Of a stretch of 64,000 bases of DNA, positions 12,859 to 25,621 are shown piece by piece (the first letter of the stretch is position 1; the number at the start of each line of letters is the position of its first letter). The stretch is from Rotaria socialis (taxonomy: Eukaryota; Rotifera; Eurotatoria; Philodinida; Philodinidae), in assembly GCA_905331475.1 (NCBI GenBank), contig CAJNYU010003575.1:1-64000 (forward strand), written 5' to 3'. Under the pieces are notes generated by a model. That model had not been told where the DNA came from. It made no database searches and saw only the letters and a program-made list of their open reading frames with translations. The position numbers and the translations under genes were made by a program.

Positions 12859-13662
12859 ATGGACTCTACAAAAGCTGAAGCTGAAAATATCGAACCATCG
12901 GCTGGCAAAGAATTGCTTGATAAATATTGGACGCAAGTGAAACATGAAATCGATGATATTAATATTGTGCGTTGACACAATATATTTTTTTGTTTTCACT
13001 TATTAATGACTCATTTTGTGTTTAGGTTGAATTTCGTACGACTGATTTACCGTTAGCTCGTATTAAAAAAATCATGAAATTAGACGATGATGTTAAAATG
13101 ATCAGTGCCGAAGTACCAATTCTGTTTGCTAAAGCAGCAGAATTATTTATTCAAGAATTAACAATTCATTCATGGTTACAAACAGAAGAAAGTCGACGAC
13201 GTACATTACAGGTTTTGTTTCTACGATTGATGCCTTCTTAAATTTCATTTTTATATTCAATTTCTAGCGTAATGATGTAGCAGCTGCTATTGCTAAAAAT
13301 GAGCTTTTTGACTTTCTTATTGACATCGTTCCTCGTGAAGAAGCAACGAAAACACATAAGAAAAAAGACACCATCAGCGAAGTACAATACATTGTGACAT
13401 TACCATCATCGGGCGCTATGGGAAATACCATACAATTGCCGAGTATGTAGAAAACAATTCTATCATTTTTCTTATCGTAACCTTTTTGATACATTATTTT
13501 AGACGGCCAAATCATTCAATTACCTCAAAATTTATCCTCAAATATTGTTACTATGGCGGTAAGCTGAAAATTCGATTTATTTTTTTTCTATCGATCATGA
13601 TGATTTCGTTATTGCTTTAGACTCCGCAAACAATTCAACAACATTATACAATTGGACAATAA
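12859..13662 (+). CDS. NFYC: NF-YC, histone-fold CCAAT-binding subunit
   Basis: Five exons (12859-12966, 13026-13211, 13268-13442, 13503-13558, 13621-13662), 188 residues. The conserved core reads [20 protein letters not shown] followed by the [15 protein letters not shown] helix, [14 protein letters not shown] and [10 protein letters not shown], the histone-fold of NF-YC/HAP5. NF-YC pairs with NF-YB, recruits NF-YA and binds CCAAT boxes in the nucleus. The tail is short and Gln/Pro-containing (QIIQLPQNL) compared with the longer Q-rich activation tails of vertebrate NF-YC, so transactivation may come mainly from partners. Introns are 50-60 bp. The ATG at 12859 precedes the [10 protein letters not shown] helix typical of the family. 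Confidence 0.95.
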
Positions 13663-14078
13663 AAAATATTTAAATAAACTTTTTGTAATATGTCAGATTT
13701 ACGTCTCTTTTATGTATCCGTATGAATTCATGTTGAGTTTTTCTGGTGTAATCCTCTATATTGTACATATGTCATCATCGTTGAAACTATGTGTTTGCTT
13801 ACAAAGAAAAAAAAAACAAATATATCTATCTAATCTAGATATCAATAGAAATTCTTAAACATAATTCTATCTAAGCACGTCATTGTCTTAAATACATAAG
13901 AAAATTTTTTTTCACGATAGGAAATCGCACGTGTCATAAAGACCGATGATTTCATTACAATAAGACAAATCTTATTTCGTAAGTGCATGTCGATAGAAAA
14001 GAACGAACATTCGTTCTCTTATGTATGATTCATCGTTTGTATTGTCCATAGTTTTCCTATTCAAACTATTGCACGAAA

Positions 14079-14485
14079 ATGAACAGTTATTTTACAGATT
14101 GTAAGAAGAGATTTTTTGTCTTTTGTTTTGAACGTTGAAGCTTTCTTGATATTTAGTTGAGTCAACAACGAAATTTGATTGGATTGCACGAATTCGAGTT
14201 CTACTGCAAAATTCCAATGGTGAAGCAATTAGTTTCGATAAACTTAAAAAAGAATTAAGTGGACAAAAATTCAATTCTAGATGTTTGTATTTTCTGTTTT
14301 TTATTATTATTTAATAGATTATTAAAGAATATCGTCAAGCAAAACCTGAATCAGATAAATCAACAAAAGAACTAACAATTGAATTGGAAAACAAATTAGC
14401 TAAAGCACCATTTATTACACGACTCGGCAACGATATTTACTATCTTTATTATTTTAAAAATGAAAAGATTAATTCCTATCGATAA
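14079..14485 (+). CDS. Small LYAR-type winged-helix protein
   Basis: Exon 1 is 14079-14100 and exon 2 starts at 14157 after a 56 bp intron; joined they read MNSYFTDFESTTKFDWIAR. The last exon starts at about 14318 or 14328 and ends with TAA at 14483-14485. The pattern FDWIARIRVLLQ...ISFDKLKKEL...KEYRQ...ELTIELENKLAK...FITRLGNDIYYL follows the C-terminal winged helix of LYAR (cell growth-regulating nucleolar protein) from end to end. The LYAR zinc fingers and basic middle are missing, so this would be a ~100-residue stand-alone domain. The second intron is uncertain: GT donors near 14259 or 14288 give either a weak site or an in-frame stop with the visible acceptors, so this copy may use an unusual site or be decaying. 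A nucleolar or nucleic-acid-binding role is inferred from the family. Confidence 0.5.
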
Positions 14486-14703
14486 TTATAAGCTTTTATT
14501 TGACTTTTCGCTGTTTTTCTTCACTTGTTACTATTGATATTATGCCATCATTTTCTATATGAAAGAAATAAAATGATAACCTTGAAGAGTGTCTTTTCTC
14601 TCGAGAAAAGGCCATGTTTATTAATCTATCGATGATCTTTTCATAATGTAGAAATTGAAGGTAAGTTGATAAAGACATAAACATTCCAAAGAAAAATCAA
14701 AAC

Positions 14704-17634
14704 ATGGTAGCCGTCATTGGAACAGTACTTCACTGGTCTGATATATTAGTTTTATTACTCTATTTCTTACTTATTCTCGGTTTTGGTGTTTGGGTATGAC
14801 TGATTGAACACTTCCTTGAATTCATTATTAGTTAGTTGACTTTCTAGAGTTCATGCAAGAATCGTGGCAGTGTTGGTAAGATTGATAGAGGAGGCTTATT
14901 TCATGTATAAAAAAAAAACTTTTTTTTATCTATCTATATATATTCAGGTGGATATTTTCTTGCTGGTCGTTCGATGCATTTTATACCGGTATAGTTTTAG
15001 GAACTCTATAAAGTCTTTGTTTGATGCTGTATCTCTATATGTAGGTGGGCGCTTCCTTGTTTGCATCGAACATCGGCAGTGGTCATTTCATTGGTCTAAG
15101 TGGTTCGGGCGCTTCGAGTGGTATAGGTGTTGCTGGTTTTGAAATAGGCGTAGGAAATAAAAAAAAAGACGATTCTTTCTGATTAAATTTATCGTATGTC
15201 TTAGGCGGTCTATATGCTCATGATACTTGGTTGGCTATTTGTGCCAGTTTATATGAAAGCTGAGGTAGTGTATGGTTAATTTTCAATCGCTGCCGCTTAC
15301 ACTGAGACACGTTGTGTACATAAAAAATTTGTCAACATTCTATAGGTCTATACAATGCCGCAATATTTAAAATTGCGTTTTGGAGGTGAACGCATACGAA
15401 TTTACTTAACATGTCTTGCCTTAATGTTGTCGATATTTACGAAAATATCAGTTGATCTTTATTCAGGTGCTGTTTTTCTACAACAAGCACTCAATTGGAA
15501 TCTCTATGCATCAGTGATAGCTCTTATTCTTTTAGCTGCTTTTTTTACTGTCGGAGGTAAATATAATGCGGGAAAACAAATTTCGTCGGTTGTTCATCCA
15601 GGTTTTCTATTGTAATAGGTGGTTTAACAGCTGTCATATGGACAGATTTTATTCAAACAGTAATTATGATCATTTCAGCTGTTATTCTTATGATTATCAG
15701 TAAGAATCTTGGAAGCGAATCTATTGCATATAATCATTCAAAATAGGTTTTGCAAGAGTCGGTGGTATTGAAAAAATACGTAGTCTTTTTCCATATGCTA
15801 TTGCTAATACAACATTACTTAGTACGACTGAATGTGGTATTCCGAATGAAAATTATTTTTCGTTAATTCGCCCATTTGATGCTGATTTACCTTGGTTTGG
15901 TATCATACTTGGCGGTGCCATTGTTTCTGTATGGTATTGGAGTTGTGATCAAGTAAATAGAAAATTTTGATAAAATTAAAACAAATTCTTATTCTCATAA
16001 TCGAGGTTATTGTTCAACGAACATTGGCAGCAAAAAACCTCTCGCATGCAAGAGCCGGCTGTCTAGTTGCAGGTCTATTAAAATTTTTACCATTGTTTCT
16101 TATGGTTTTTCCTGGTGAGTCATTCGTTTTTTTCTATGCAGTAGAATTTTTTATATCGGATTTTAATAGGTATGGTGGCACGAATACTCTTTCCGGGTAT
16201 GAAAATTTTTGTTCGAATGAAATTGCGACATAAACTATTTGTTTAGACGAAATTGGATGTACCGATCCGAATACATGCTATCAAGTTTGTCATAGTAGAA
16301 ACGGTTGTAATGATATAGCCTATCCACTTTTGGTCATTCGATTGATGCCGAATGGTTTTATTTAATCAAATCTCATCGTCATTTTCTATTTTCTATTTTT
16401 TGTTAGCAATTCGCGGTTTGACATTAGCCTGTATGATTGCTGCTTTAATGTCATCGTTAACATCAATATTTAATTCAAGTTCGACTATTTTTACCATTGA
16501 TATTTGGCAACGTTTTCGTAAGAATGCGCATGACTGGGAATTAATGATTGTCGGCCGGTAAAATTTTGGCAGCGAAAAATTCTTAAAAAAAAATTCCTTT
16601 ATTGAAGAGTATTTGTAATGATTCTTGTGGCTGTTTCAATTCTTTGGATTCCAATTATTCGAGCAGCACAAGGCTCGAGATTATTTGATTATATTCAAGC
16701 TGTTCAATCGTTTCTTGCTCCTCCGGTTGCTGCTTGCTACTTACTTGGCATACTATGGAAACGTATCAATGAAGAAGTAACGTGATTGATGCTCGAATAA
16801 AATATGAGTAGAAAAAAATGCAATATTTATTTTAGGGAGCTTTCTGGGGCCTTATATCTGGTTTATTTGTGGGTATGGTTCGTTTTATATGGGAATATTC
16901 TTATACAGCAATGCCTTGTGAGCTTGAACATTTGGATAAACGTCCATCAATAGTACGATTTAATTTCTTATATTTTTCTATTTTACTTTTCGTAATATCT
17001 GGCATTGTTACAATTGTTGTCAGTCTACTTACAAAGCCTATTCCAGATAAATATGTAAGTTGACTTGATGAAAAATCGATATAATAAAATTTTTGAAAAA
17101 ATGATTCTTTTAGATAGCAGGTTTAACTATATTCGATCTTGATAATCTTGATAAACCAGTTCCGATTCCAACTCGATCTGGCTGTATGTATAAAGCAAAT
17201 ACATATTACGATGAAGAACAACCCTGTTCATTTGAAAATCCGTATCAAGATCAGCCCGAAGCGCCTCCAACTGATGCAGAAAAGAAAGCGCTACACTTTT
17301 TTGATACGAGTATTGTCTTTTTTCATCGTAGATAAATCGTGTTTTAATTTTTGTTTTTCGCATTCTAGAATATTCCACTGGAATATCATTCTATGTAAAA
17401 ACTGGCTTTGCTTGGATTTGTGGCTTAGAAAAAAATGATGAACTCGATGGACAATCAATACATTCGAATAGCGCTGCAAATGATAACACAAGTAGTAGAA
17501 GAAGTATATGTGTTCTTCGTGAACCCAATATTTCATCTTGGCATAAATATTGTTCTTATGGTGCTGTTGTAATTCTATCGTTCTGTGTTTTTATATGGGC
17601 ATTCTTTACTGATTACAGAATCCGATTAAATTGA
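14704..17634 (+). CDS. Sodium/glucose cotransporter (SLC5/SGLT family)
   Basis: Sixteen exons keep frame: 14704-14793, 14848-14875, 14948-14988, 15045-15149, 15205-15264, 15346-15556, 15619-15699, 15747-15952, 16006-16114, 16170-16196, 16247-16354, 16407-16557, 16608-16776, 16836-17054, 17114-17309, 17369-17634, giving 688 residues (human SGLT1 has 664). Signatures along the protein include [79 protein letters not shown] and [16 protein letters not shown]. The Gln in DYIQ corresponds to SGLT1 Gln457, which contacts the sugar. The Cys-rich extracellular loop (exon 11) and the final helix ([14 protein letters not shown]) are present, so the SGLT 14-helix fold looks complete. It should import sugar or a related solute with Na+ across the plasma membrane; the exact substrate cannot be read from sequence. 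Introns are 50-70 bp. Confidence 0.95.
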
Positions 17635-18579
17635 ATGTTTCATATATTTTTTTTTCGTGAACCAAATTTAATAAATGCAGAAAACGAGAATATAAAAACA
17701 AAGAAATTTGAATGCATTCAAAATATGGTTGTTGTTAGAAGATATTAAAGTCTGAGTCTAAGGGTGGGATTCAGTAGTAAGACCATACTCACACCCACAC
17801 CACCATTCTCTTTAAGAATGCAAAATCTTTAAAATATGTTTTGCATAGATTTTTATGGTTTCGCCATTACCAAAATCAAATAGTTAGAATATTACAATGT
17901 TTTTGTTATTCAATCTTGTTATTATTGAGTACAAAATGTCTACTATTGAAAGAACATAAAACAAAGCACTCGCGTGAATCTAGTCAGCTACATTCATTCT
18001 TCGAACGTCTGATTCATTGAATGTAGTATGTTGTTTTTGTAAAAAGGATAACTTAGAAGAAGAAAAAATAATATTAGCGTTCTTTACGTCAAACGATCGG
18101 CTGATGAAACACAAACAGTGACCAATGATATTGCGAAATACTATTTTCCCAAGATATTTTCTTTGTTGGCCATTGGCTCTGTAGTATTTCGTGAGTAACG
18201 AAATAGTTTATTATTATCCGGTTCTATTTGAAACTTTTATGCAATGCAAATATCGTATAGAATGGAATGCAGATGAAATAAAGCTTTAAAATATCTTTAC
18301 AAAGAAAAACAACAGAAGTGGCCAATTATCTGAGAACATACATATAAAATTACGCAGAAAAGAAGCATTATCAATGTTTCTTGAGAAAAATTTGCAAAAA
18401 TCAATTCATTGCATTAGAAAAAACAGTTGTGTTCACTTGCGTGTATCTGGTATAATCTTTAACAATGTCTAACACAATAAATACCGTTTCGAAACAGGTA
18501 AGCAATCAGAGACTGTTATCTTGTTCATTAGTCCGTTTACGTGTCTACGCAGGTTCATGTTCGACATGTCAAACTTCAT
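17635..18579. other. Intergenic spacer with a telomere-like patch
   Basis: Holds a short CA-rich tract (reverse complement of TGTGGG-like repeats) at about 17786-17806. No coding exon recognised. An ATG at 18465 with a good donor at 18498 was considered as a first exon of the next gene, but its phase does not fit. Confidence 0.5.
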
Positions 18580-19729
18580 ATGTCTGATCTTCCGTCTTTA
18601 TCATCGCACTTCGAGTAAGAAGACAATTAAATACTCATTTCATATAGTCCACTGTTGTATTTTATGCAGGAGAAGACGAAGACCACCAGCAGCTATTATC
18701 TGTATATTATCTTTTATACTCTTACTTTGTCTTGCGATTGTAATTGTCATTCCATTGGTTTTGGCTATTACAAAAACAGGTCCTTTCGCCGCAACAGCTA
18801 GCGTTGACCAAACAACTGTAACAACCACCACGACAACAACAGCAACTACGACGACAACAACGACGACAACAACCACTACAACAACGACGACAACAACCAC
18901 CACAACAACGACGACAACTACCACTACAACAACTACAACCACCACAACAACAACATCAACAACGACTACATCGACCAGCACAACGACAACAACCACCACG
19001 ACGTCAAAAACGACTACATCGACTACATCGACCAGCACAACAACAAGTTTGTATATATTTTCAATGCGACTGATGCGTAGAGAGAAAAGCGATTGAAAGA
19101 TAAGAACGTAGAAATCTACTCGCTTACATTTCGGAGTTGCTCAAAGCACGCTAAATGTATGGTTCCTGTAGTTGATTTTACTTGGAGTAGTTTGCTTTCT
19201 AATATTCTCGACATTTCCAAAGTGTAATAAGTAAATTTATGTGATTTTTGATTAGCATCAACAACAACGTCTACCACTTCTACAACTACCAGTAAGTTTA
19301 TGAGTACGAAATGCAAATAATTTTTACATTCCTGTGTGATTAGCCACTACAATCATTCTTCCAGTACAATGTTCCAGCTACACAACGAATGTGGATTCAA
19401 CTCGACGTATTTCCTATATGGGTACCAGTACATGCGATTTGACGTTATTTGGTACAACAGGTACTTGGGTTCGTTTCATGAGTCCAGCTGGCGCCACCAT
19501 GCCAACCTCAGCTCCTAGTACTTCCACGTGTGGCACCGATGCACCCGGTTGGTTCAATGGTGCATATCCATCTACGGCTGGAAGTACTACGACTGGTACG
19601 GTTTGCTATAATTGGGCTGGAAATACATGCAATTGGTCGAATTCGATTCAAATTACGCATTGTAGTACTTTCTATGTGTTTAAACTTATCAATACACCAG
19701 TGTGCAATCTACGATATTGTACTGTGTAA
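18580..19729 (+). CDS. Type II membrane protein, Thr-rich stalk, uromodulin-type D8C domain
   Basis: Four exons (18580-18614, 18670-19046, 19256-19291, 19344-19729), 277 residues. A short tail ending in RRRR precedes one membrane helix (about 20-45, CILSFILLLCLAIVIVIPLV), which predicts the N-terminus in the cytosol. Next is an almost pure threonine stalk (about 55-155), likely O-glycosylated. The last exon encodes a D8C domain as in uromodulin, GP2 and OIT3: WVRFMSPAG, CGTDAPGWFNGAYPS, VCYNWAGNTCNW, IQITHCSTFYVFKL and a terminal CNLRYC, with eight or more cysteines for disulfides. In the family such domains occur on secreted or surface glycoproteins. The start at 18580 is the only one found whose exon phase (2) matches the membrane exon. 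Exon 3 is a 36-nt Thr cassette with phase 1 at both ends. Confidence 0.8.
18823..19046 (+). repeat. (ACN)n threonine-codon microsatellite
   Basis: About 220 bp of ACA/ACG/ACC/ACT codons encode the threonine stalk of the D8C membrane protein. The third base varies in a regular way, so the tract is a coding repeat held at protein level rather than a simple trinucleotide run. Length variation between haplotypes is likely. Confidence 0.85.
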
Positions 19730-19978
19730 TGGTATATTTTCGAGAAATATCAAACACTCTTATGATACTAACCTTTGTATATACTATATCAAAATTTATA
19801 TTTTGACTTCTCCGAATTTTTCTATTAATCAAATCTAATTAATAAATGATTTTTAATGAACTACACATCAAATTCGTTGTTTTTCAGTACGATCAATTAC
19901 TCTGCGGAAAGAAAATTTTGATAATATAGTTTGTAGATGGAGTTTATCATCTCTTATAATTCTTTAGAAAAAAAAATA

Positions 19979-20000
19979 TCTATATATATATATATATATA
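19979..20000. repeat. (AT)n microsatellite
   Basis: A run of about 11 AT dinucleotides lies between the convergent D8C and GPCR genes. Confidence 0.8.
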
Positions 20001-20053
20001 GGACTATATATGCATTCTATGGAACTGTTTATAATTCTCCTGTTAAAATTGTT

Positions 20054-21453
20054 CTATATCGACGAACCAATCGGCTGCCTTGATGATTGTACATTTGTAT
20101 AATGTGGTTGATTCGTTCTTGACATGTGTCCATGGGAAGATATGAAATAACTTGATCGCTGAAATTTTCCATTTTGTTCACTACTACTTGTCGAACGGAA
20201 CGATGCTGACTTAAATGCGCGTACTAATTCGTTTCGTATGTGTTTACCACTAATAATATATAAATAGAAATTGATTCCGTAATTAAAATTTGTTAATAAA
20301 TCAAATATTTCATGTGTTATAAGCATATAATATTCCCATTTAGCATTACACATATGAAAAACATAAACAGATAAATATTTTATTACTTCGAGACTTGAGC
20401 CCGGCACATGTAATATCAAATAGATTGTTGTAAGTATGACTAACATTCGAGATATTTTAAATAGTAAAACTGTTTTCGATCGAGAATTATCTGATGTATT
20501 TGTATGATCCATTAATGAATGTTCACTAAATAATTTACTCATAATAAGTATATTTGCGGTTATTATTATTGCCAATGGTAATAATGTCATTAGAGTTAGA
20601 CGCCAAAAGTAGATTGTTAGCTTTACGTCAATTTCAGCATAGACAACTAATGTTTTACAACGACAATTTTGTTTCGATGTTGTGGACTTCGATGATGGCG
20701 AACAATCGAGACCTTTCATAACCAAATGATACGATTGAATAATCAAAGTAAATAGAAGTATAAGAAATAAAATCCGACGAGCATTTATAACATTACAAAT
20801 ATATTTTGACCATAGTGGAAATCTGACCGCAACTAAACGTTCGATCGCTAATGCAACAAGAACCCTTTGAACAAATAATTTTACCGTTAGAGACAGAAAA
20901 ATCTGCGATATATTTATTACCATGAGCTCATTGAATAAAATACAAATCGAATGTAATAATATAGTTTACATAAAATCGTATGTTGAATTAGTGTTCGCTT
21001 ATCTGGATTTCGATATTGATGTAATTCATCAAATGCAATTAGGGCTGAAAATAAGATAAACTTATATTTTATTTTTTTTGCTGTTGTTGTTTTATTACTT
21101 TCACATAGAATAGCGCCAGTATCAACGATAGCCAATGCAATTAAATATTGAGTGTACGAATTTCGTCTTAGACCTAAGAAGAAAAGTGAACTTATGTGAG
21201 AAATTTTGCGCTCGAATACAAAACTTACGCCCACGACATAAGACAAGAAGACATAATAAGTTACCAAGAAAACCAATTACAAATACGGCAAATGTCCCTA
21301 AAATCAGTAAAAAGAAAAAAAATCCATGGTTGTTGTTATTGTTTCTGTTTTACCGATATGATTGACCCACCAAGCCCAACTTTTTTGGAAATAAATTTTT
21401 TGGTAATAATCCAAATCAGTGCTAGTTAAATTGATTCCAGCACAAAACGGCAT
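20054..21453 (-). CDS. Class A (rhodopsin-like) G-protein coupled receptor
   Basis: Five exons on the minus strand (21354-21453, 21229-21297, 21099-21173, 20921-21044, 20054-20864), 392 residues. TM1 is TFAVFVIGFLGNLLCLLVL with the conserved GN. TM2 is YLIALAIVDTGAIL with LAxxD. TM3 starts at the disulfide Cys (LCKLYYYIRFVFYSMSSW) and ends in ERL in place of DRY. TM7 reads NYGINFYLYI in place of NPxxY. A Ser-rich cytoplasmic tail ends at 20054. The overall plan resembles peptide receptors of the FMRFamide type, which is only a suggestion. Ligand binding would be at the cell surface with G-protein signalling inside. The junction 20921|20864 recreates the W of the SSW-VLVALAIERLVAV segment. All four introns are short and GT-AG. 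Confidence 0.88.
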
Positions 21454-24049
21454 TCTAAACAGAAATCATGAAGATAGAAAAATGCGAAAAGGAAATACCT
21501 CATTTATTATAATGAGACATTATAGAATCTTTGATCGTACGAAAGCAATGCCTGTCACAATTCATGAAAGAAGTAAATCATGCAAAGTCTATTGTGAAAT
21601 AAACGTTATCACAGAATATTTTTTCTCGGTTGATCAAAAAATGAACAACTGTACACTCTATTTAATTGACACGATCTATTTGTTTATGCACTTTTATTAG
21701 GCATAGACAACATGTATGTTGTGACAGGTAACAACAACTGGCGTCAATGCTGTTTGACCTTTTCTACGAGAAAGAAATAAATCATCGTTCCATCTGATTG
21801 AAATCTACGTTTATCATAAATGTTACTTATACAGTTCGCTGAATTTATTGTGCGAAAATCTCCTTAGACTATAAAATATTTACCGACGAATTCGTTGTGT
21901 GGCGTTAGGATAGAGAGATATTTTGCCCATCATGGAATCTAAGTAGATTAGATCATGCCAAAAAAAACAAAATCTAATTTATATCGTCCTTTTTTTCTTT
22001 TTGATGTTTGTTTTCAAGTAGGCTACGTTCCTCTAACTAACACGTTATAAACAACAAACGGATGCTAGAGAATTTCTTTTTCTCTCTCGCTCTTGGATTT
22101 GCTCAAGTCGATAGAAGAAAAACCAAAGACAACATCACGTACAAGAATAGCAAATCGGTAATAGATTGCAACTGCATTTCTCAAAAGTCACTATGAATTT
22201 CCTGTCTTTTTTTCTCTATTGTCTGTTAAAAAAAATGACTTACTCGATATTACACATTCATATCTTATAACAAATGTGATCTTTTTTCTGTTTCCTAAAA
22301 TTGGAAAACTCTATTTTTGATCAAAACTAATTGAGTTCATTTGCCAGTTAAGTGTGCTATCGATAAAAAAAAGAAAACCCGAAAATAGATTTCCTCACTT
22401 ACGGTCATTTTATTAATAAAACAATATTAATCTCATAGGATGTGTCTAAGAATAGTAAATGATTCCATCTATTTCTATGTCTGGTTTTGCTCGCATATGA
22501 CCGAAAATGATGTCGGAAATAAACGGAGAAAGGATATATTCCAACGGATATGGCTCATTAATAATAAAGCTGTATTTAGCATATGAAATCATTTTATTTT
22601 CGATGATTGACTCCGAAAAAATAAATACTTCTATAAAGATACTTTTCAAGTTCGCATCATCATTTTCTAACTATTCCCTATTATCAATTCGAGTATTACG
22701 CAACGTGTCAGATTTATCATTATTAGAATAACTTGCCTGGCATGATAATATTCGTTAAGAAATGAATCCATAGTTGTTGATTAATTTTCAGAAGAATTTT
22801 GGCAGAAATATTCGTATACCGATCTCAACGATAGCATGCGTCTAAAAGAATGGAAATCTATGTTGTTTTTTGTTATTATTTCCTGTCAAATTGTGCGAAC
22901 AACTTTGCTCTGCTGCATTCTATATCCGTTATCGAACCATTTGCATACAAACGACAAGCGTCAAACGACTATTCCTGCCGAGAAAATGCCTAGAATAAAC
23001 ATTTTTTTTAAAGACCGAGATATAAATATATTTTGTATGCCTATGAAAGTTCGGCGACACGACTCATCAACATCACTAACGATACCGTAGTAAATGAGAT
23101 AAATCAGAAAGGTCGCTCCTCTTTTTTCTTCCTTTGGCAAGTTTGCATCTATGCTGATGTTTAGATCGACTTTCTAATCATGTCGCTCTAATTAAAAAAA
23201 TCCGTAATGAGAATTCTATGAGGCCTAATGTATTCGATAATTTACGTTATAGATTGTCCTGTTTCCAACAAATTATTTGTCAATCAATAAACGTTACAGT
23301 ATTAGAAATCTGATCTTGTGGTTTTCATAGACGTTGTCCGAAAAAAACAACTATGTGACTTGAATTTTCATTATTTTGCAATTCTCTTTCTCGTGTCTAC
23401 GGAGGCTATTGATTACATCAACATTAAAATATACGATCAATCAAGCGAGACTCTTCTCGTCCGACAGAATATTTTTAATCTATACAAACCAATGGGAGGA
23501 GACTCCATTTCATTTCTTGCGCCCTTTCACGTCAACAATTTGTACGTTTACTTTTATTGTAGATGTAAAAATAACACACGATAGAGAGAATAGGTAGATC
23601 ATATACACGCTTGTTGCTACACTATGTGGAAAAAAGTATGTCTCCTCTTGAATTTTAACAAAGAGAAATCTAAACATATGCGCAGCAATTATTCTTTGGC
23701 CAAATGAAGAGAGAAAAATTGATTTGAGCAACATGCATTACCTCATCTTAATGTCATGCCTTATACGTGATTGCATTTATGATACAAAAAGACGAAGAAG
23801 AAAAAAAAACAAGTAAATACTATGACTGTTCTATTTGAAAAATGAAATATCTATCCTCATTCACCTTATATGATGAACGGTTACATTCACAACAGTCAAC
23901 GAGTACTATATGAAGTATTTATATTTGTTTTGTTTTGTTTTTCATTCGTTAGATTATCTACGATGTAAAATTCTGCGCGGCAGCTTTACCTTGGTTCGGT
24001 GTGATTTCTAAGATCATGTTTATTATTTAAGATAAATTTTCAATTCATA
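21454..24049. other. Intergenic spacer, 2.6 kb, no gene seen
   Basis: AT-rich DNA with only short open frames on both strands and no recognised domain. It contains the upstream regions of both flanking genes, which point away from each other. Confidence 0.5.
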
Positions 24050-25091
24050 ATGAGTACTACGGATCTTCGATATCCTGCCGAATCGAATCCTCCGAGTTCG
24101 TCAAAAGCTCAAGATGCACCTTATTATAGTGTTCCTCTGCCGGTTCCACCTAATGATCCACAAAATGTACGACCTACAAGATGTGTTACTGGTCTACGTT
24201 TTTTAACGACAATTCATGGAATATTGAATATTGTCATTTTTGTAGGTTGATTTCATTCCTTTTGTTTTGTTTTATAATTTAAAGATGAATAATCTAGGTT
24301 GCACTTATTTGTGTTATAATCAGTGCTGGCGTGTCTGACGACGGAAAAGCTATTGATAATTCAGGAATAGAGTCAAGCGCTGCTGTCACTGCTTTTCATA
24401 CTCGAAATGCAGCTCTTGTGTTTTCAGCAGCCGGCCTTTTCTTCATTGTTCTTGATACTATCCTTCATGTCAGCCGTCTTGTATATCATTTTCCAGCTAT
24501 ATGTGATCTAGCTGTAAGTATGAACTAAATATTTAAAGAAAAACTTTGTTTTTTCTTATTCTAAAATAGTTCATTATTGTTATGCTTGTACTTGCTGTCG
24601 TATATCTTATTCTTGGGTATAAATTTATTTTGGTTGTTATTGTAGTGAGTGAATTGATGATTTTGTTTTGTTTTAATTGAATAGATGTTGCGCAGCAGTA
24701 TGGGAACAAAAAGCACGAGATACACTTGGAGTCGCTGGTGTATTGCAGCATAAAGGTGCGGCTGCATCTGCTGCGGTGAGTATTTTGTTGTACAAATCAT
24801 TTTTAATATTTTCGTTTTCGATATTTAGTTCTTTTTATTTGTGGCTATGGTTGCTACTGCTATCGATTTTGGCTTACGATTGGCCATTAAACCACAACAA
24901 CGATATAATCCGTAATCATTCTCTTGCTGCTATGCTTCGAATAAAAACACTTGCTTTCGTCATATATAGATAATGCATTCGACTTCGTTTTTAATTGTTT
25001 TTTAAATTTTATTTGTTTTTCTAGTTCTTCTGTTATAAATAAAGGTGCTTACGATCCTCATGTCGATCCAGCTGGTACACCAAAATTCTAA
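24050..25091 (+). CDS. Four-helix (tetraspan) membrane protein
   Basis: Six exons (24050-24241, 24298-24513, 24570-24616, 24685-24775, 24829-24911, 25025-25091), 231 residues. A proline-rich cytosolic N-terminus (PVPPNDPQNVRP) leads into four hydrophobic helices: about 48-76, 100-123, 132-158 and 183-205. The loop between helices 1 and 2 is polar. The C-terminus is short and Pro/Gly-rich. The topology is like MARVEL or related vesicle/junction proteins, but I see no diagnostic motif, so no family is assigned. A helix-3 CC pair followed by AAVWEQKARD is a likely cytosolic border. All introns are 50-115 bp GT-AG and all junctions keep frame. Confidence 0.8.
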
Positions 25092-25621
25092 ACGACGAAC
25101 TTATTTCTTTCGCCGATATGCTTTTCTTTTAAAACTTTGTATGACAGATATGTCCTTTTTTTTCTCTTTTTATTCAAGAAATATAAATCGACGAAAAAAA
25201 GAACACATCTCGATGCTTTTTCATGCCTTTCAATATTCTGTTTAGATCATGTTTCTAAAAAAGGTACATAAAACATGACTGGGAGTGGAGTAGTTGTCAA
25301 ATTTTATTTTATTACAAAACTTATTAGACAACATAGAAATTCACACGATTCAGTATACTCATAAAGGTGACTCGTAGAAAGTCAACAAATATGAATCATC
25401 AATATAGAAAAGAAGAACGCAAAAGAAAAAATGTACCGTTCTGTGCGTATTCGGGCACATTTTGTGAGGCATTTATATTGCTATTCTTTATTTCTATAGT
25501 CACGACTGATTATTCATTGGTCTTGCAGACATCTGATGAAATTTTTTAATTCTGTATTTTCCACGTAGATGATTTGAGTTTTTATTTTGAGAATCTTAAT
25601 CACTGTTGTTTTTCCTTCAAG
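25092..25621. other. Intergenic spacer between tetraspan and reductase genes
   Basis: 530 bp, AT-rich. No exon recognised. It holds the 3' end of the tetraspan gene and the promoter or 5'UTR of the reductase gene. Confidence 0.5.

Noticed and set aside
18465-18497. ATG exon followed by a perfect GTAAGC donor before the D8C gene
   Set aside because: It ends in phase 0, but the membrane-helix exon needs phase 2; the ATG at 18580 fits.
18640-19038. Long valine-rich frame on the minus strand
   Set aside because: It is the antisense shadow of the threonine-codon tract in the D8C gene.
22446-23734. Several 65-90 codon frames on both strands
   Set aside because: Overlapping frames on opposite strands with no domain and no consistent exon chain.
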